Assembly: GCA_005884705.1 (NCBI GenBank)
Contig: VBAF01000061.1
Span: 1,832 to 7,722 of the forward strand
DNA: 5,891 nt
Source: Alphaproteobacteria bacterium
Lineage (GTDB): Bacteria > Pseudomonadota > Alphaproteobacteria > Reyranellales > Reyranellaceae
Reading direction: 5' to 3'
How positions within the stretch are numbered: the first letter of the stretch is position 1; every line of letters starts with the position of its first letter. Positions 5,796 to 5,891 of this stretch are shown here, piece by piece. Position numbers and translations under genes: made by a program. Under the pieces are notes generated by a model. That model made no database searches, was not told where the DNA came from, and saw nothing but the letters and a program-made list of their open reading frames with translations.

Positions 5796-5891
5796 TCAGG
5801 CGTTATGCGCCCGATTAAGCCGCTCGAAGCCCTCGGCGAGGTCGGTCTTGAGGTCCTCGACATCCTCCAGCCCGATATGGACGCGCAGTAC
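5796..5891 (-). CDS. metC: C-terminal end of a Cys/Met-metabolism PLP enzyme, probably cystathionine beta-lyase
   Basis: Only the last 31 codons are inside the window; the gene starts beyond the right edge. The tail LRVHIGLEDVEDLKTDLAEG, followed by a helix-like FERLNR stretch, matches the conserved C-terminus of the Cys/Met PLP-dependent family (xLRxxIGLEDxxDLxxDL), which binds the substrate carboxylate through the Arg. Among alphaproteobacterial relatives it is closest, from memory, to cystathionine beta-lyase (cystathionine to homocysteine, pyruvate and ammonia, in methionine synthesis). Cystathionine gamma-synthase or O-acetylhomoserine sulfhydrylase cannot be excluded because the active-site lysine region is not visible. 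It is on the same strand as the hydroxylase gene and 46 nt before it. Confidence 0.7.
   Translation of the reverse strand, partial: VLRVHIGLEDVEDLKTDLAEGFERLNRAHNA

Noticed and set aside
3920..5818. Long + strand open frame (632 codons) opposite the hydroxylase gene
   Set aside because: The translation is Arg/His/Gly-rich without motifs, and the opposite strand encodes a complete flavoprotein. It is a shadow of third-position GC bias.

Overview
The window looks like an ordinary stretch of chromosome from a GC-rich proteobacterium, most likely an alphaproteobacterium. The reasons are the strong G/C bias at third codon positions, the alphaproteobacterial-looking Zur, and the abundance of orphan periplasmic solute-binding proteins, as in soil lineages such as Bradyrhizobium or Reyranella. 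The genus is a guess. Five complete or near-complete genes and two gene fragments at the window edges account for almost all the sequence. No stretch over 300 bases lacks a gene. I see no tRNA, rRNA, CRISPR array, insertion sequence or phage gene.

Left part (1-1215). The first 46 codons of a HisI-type phosphoribosyl-AMP cyclohydrolase run leftward off the window. Divergent from it, across 59 bases, is a Fur-family regulator with the full zinc-ligand set of Zur. The gap holds two overlapping, oppositely directed sigma70-type promoters that share one TATA core. This pairing raises the possibility that this hisI is the Zur-controlled 'second' HisI known from zinc-sparing regulons, but the part of HisI that would decide this lies outside the window. 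Next on the + strand is a small Sec-exported protein of unknown function with two cysteines.

Right part (1251-5891, all minus strand). Reading in the direction of transcription there are: the last 31 codons of a Cys/Met-metabolism PLP enzyme (probably cystathionine beta-lyase, metC); a group A FAD aromatic hydroxylase; a TctC/Bug-type solute-binding protein that starts 4 nt after the hydroxylase stop; and, after a 115-nt gap, a large family 5 (DppA/OppA-like) ABC solute-binding protein. The hydroxylase/TctC pair suggests capture of an aromatic or carboxylated compound followed by hydroxylation. Neither binding protein has a permease in view. The family 5 protein appears to lack about 15 residues that its relatives carry after the FRRAL motif, an in-frame loss.

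I found no convincing undescribed system. The points most worth a second look are the hisI/zur divergent pair with its overlapping promoters, and the internal deletion in the family 5 binding protein.
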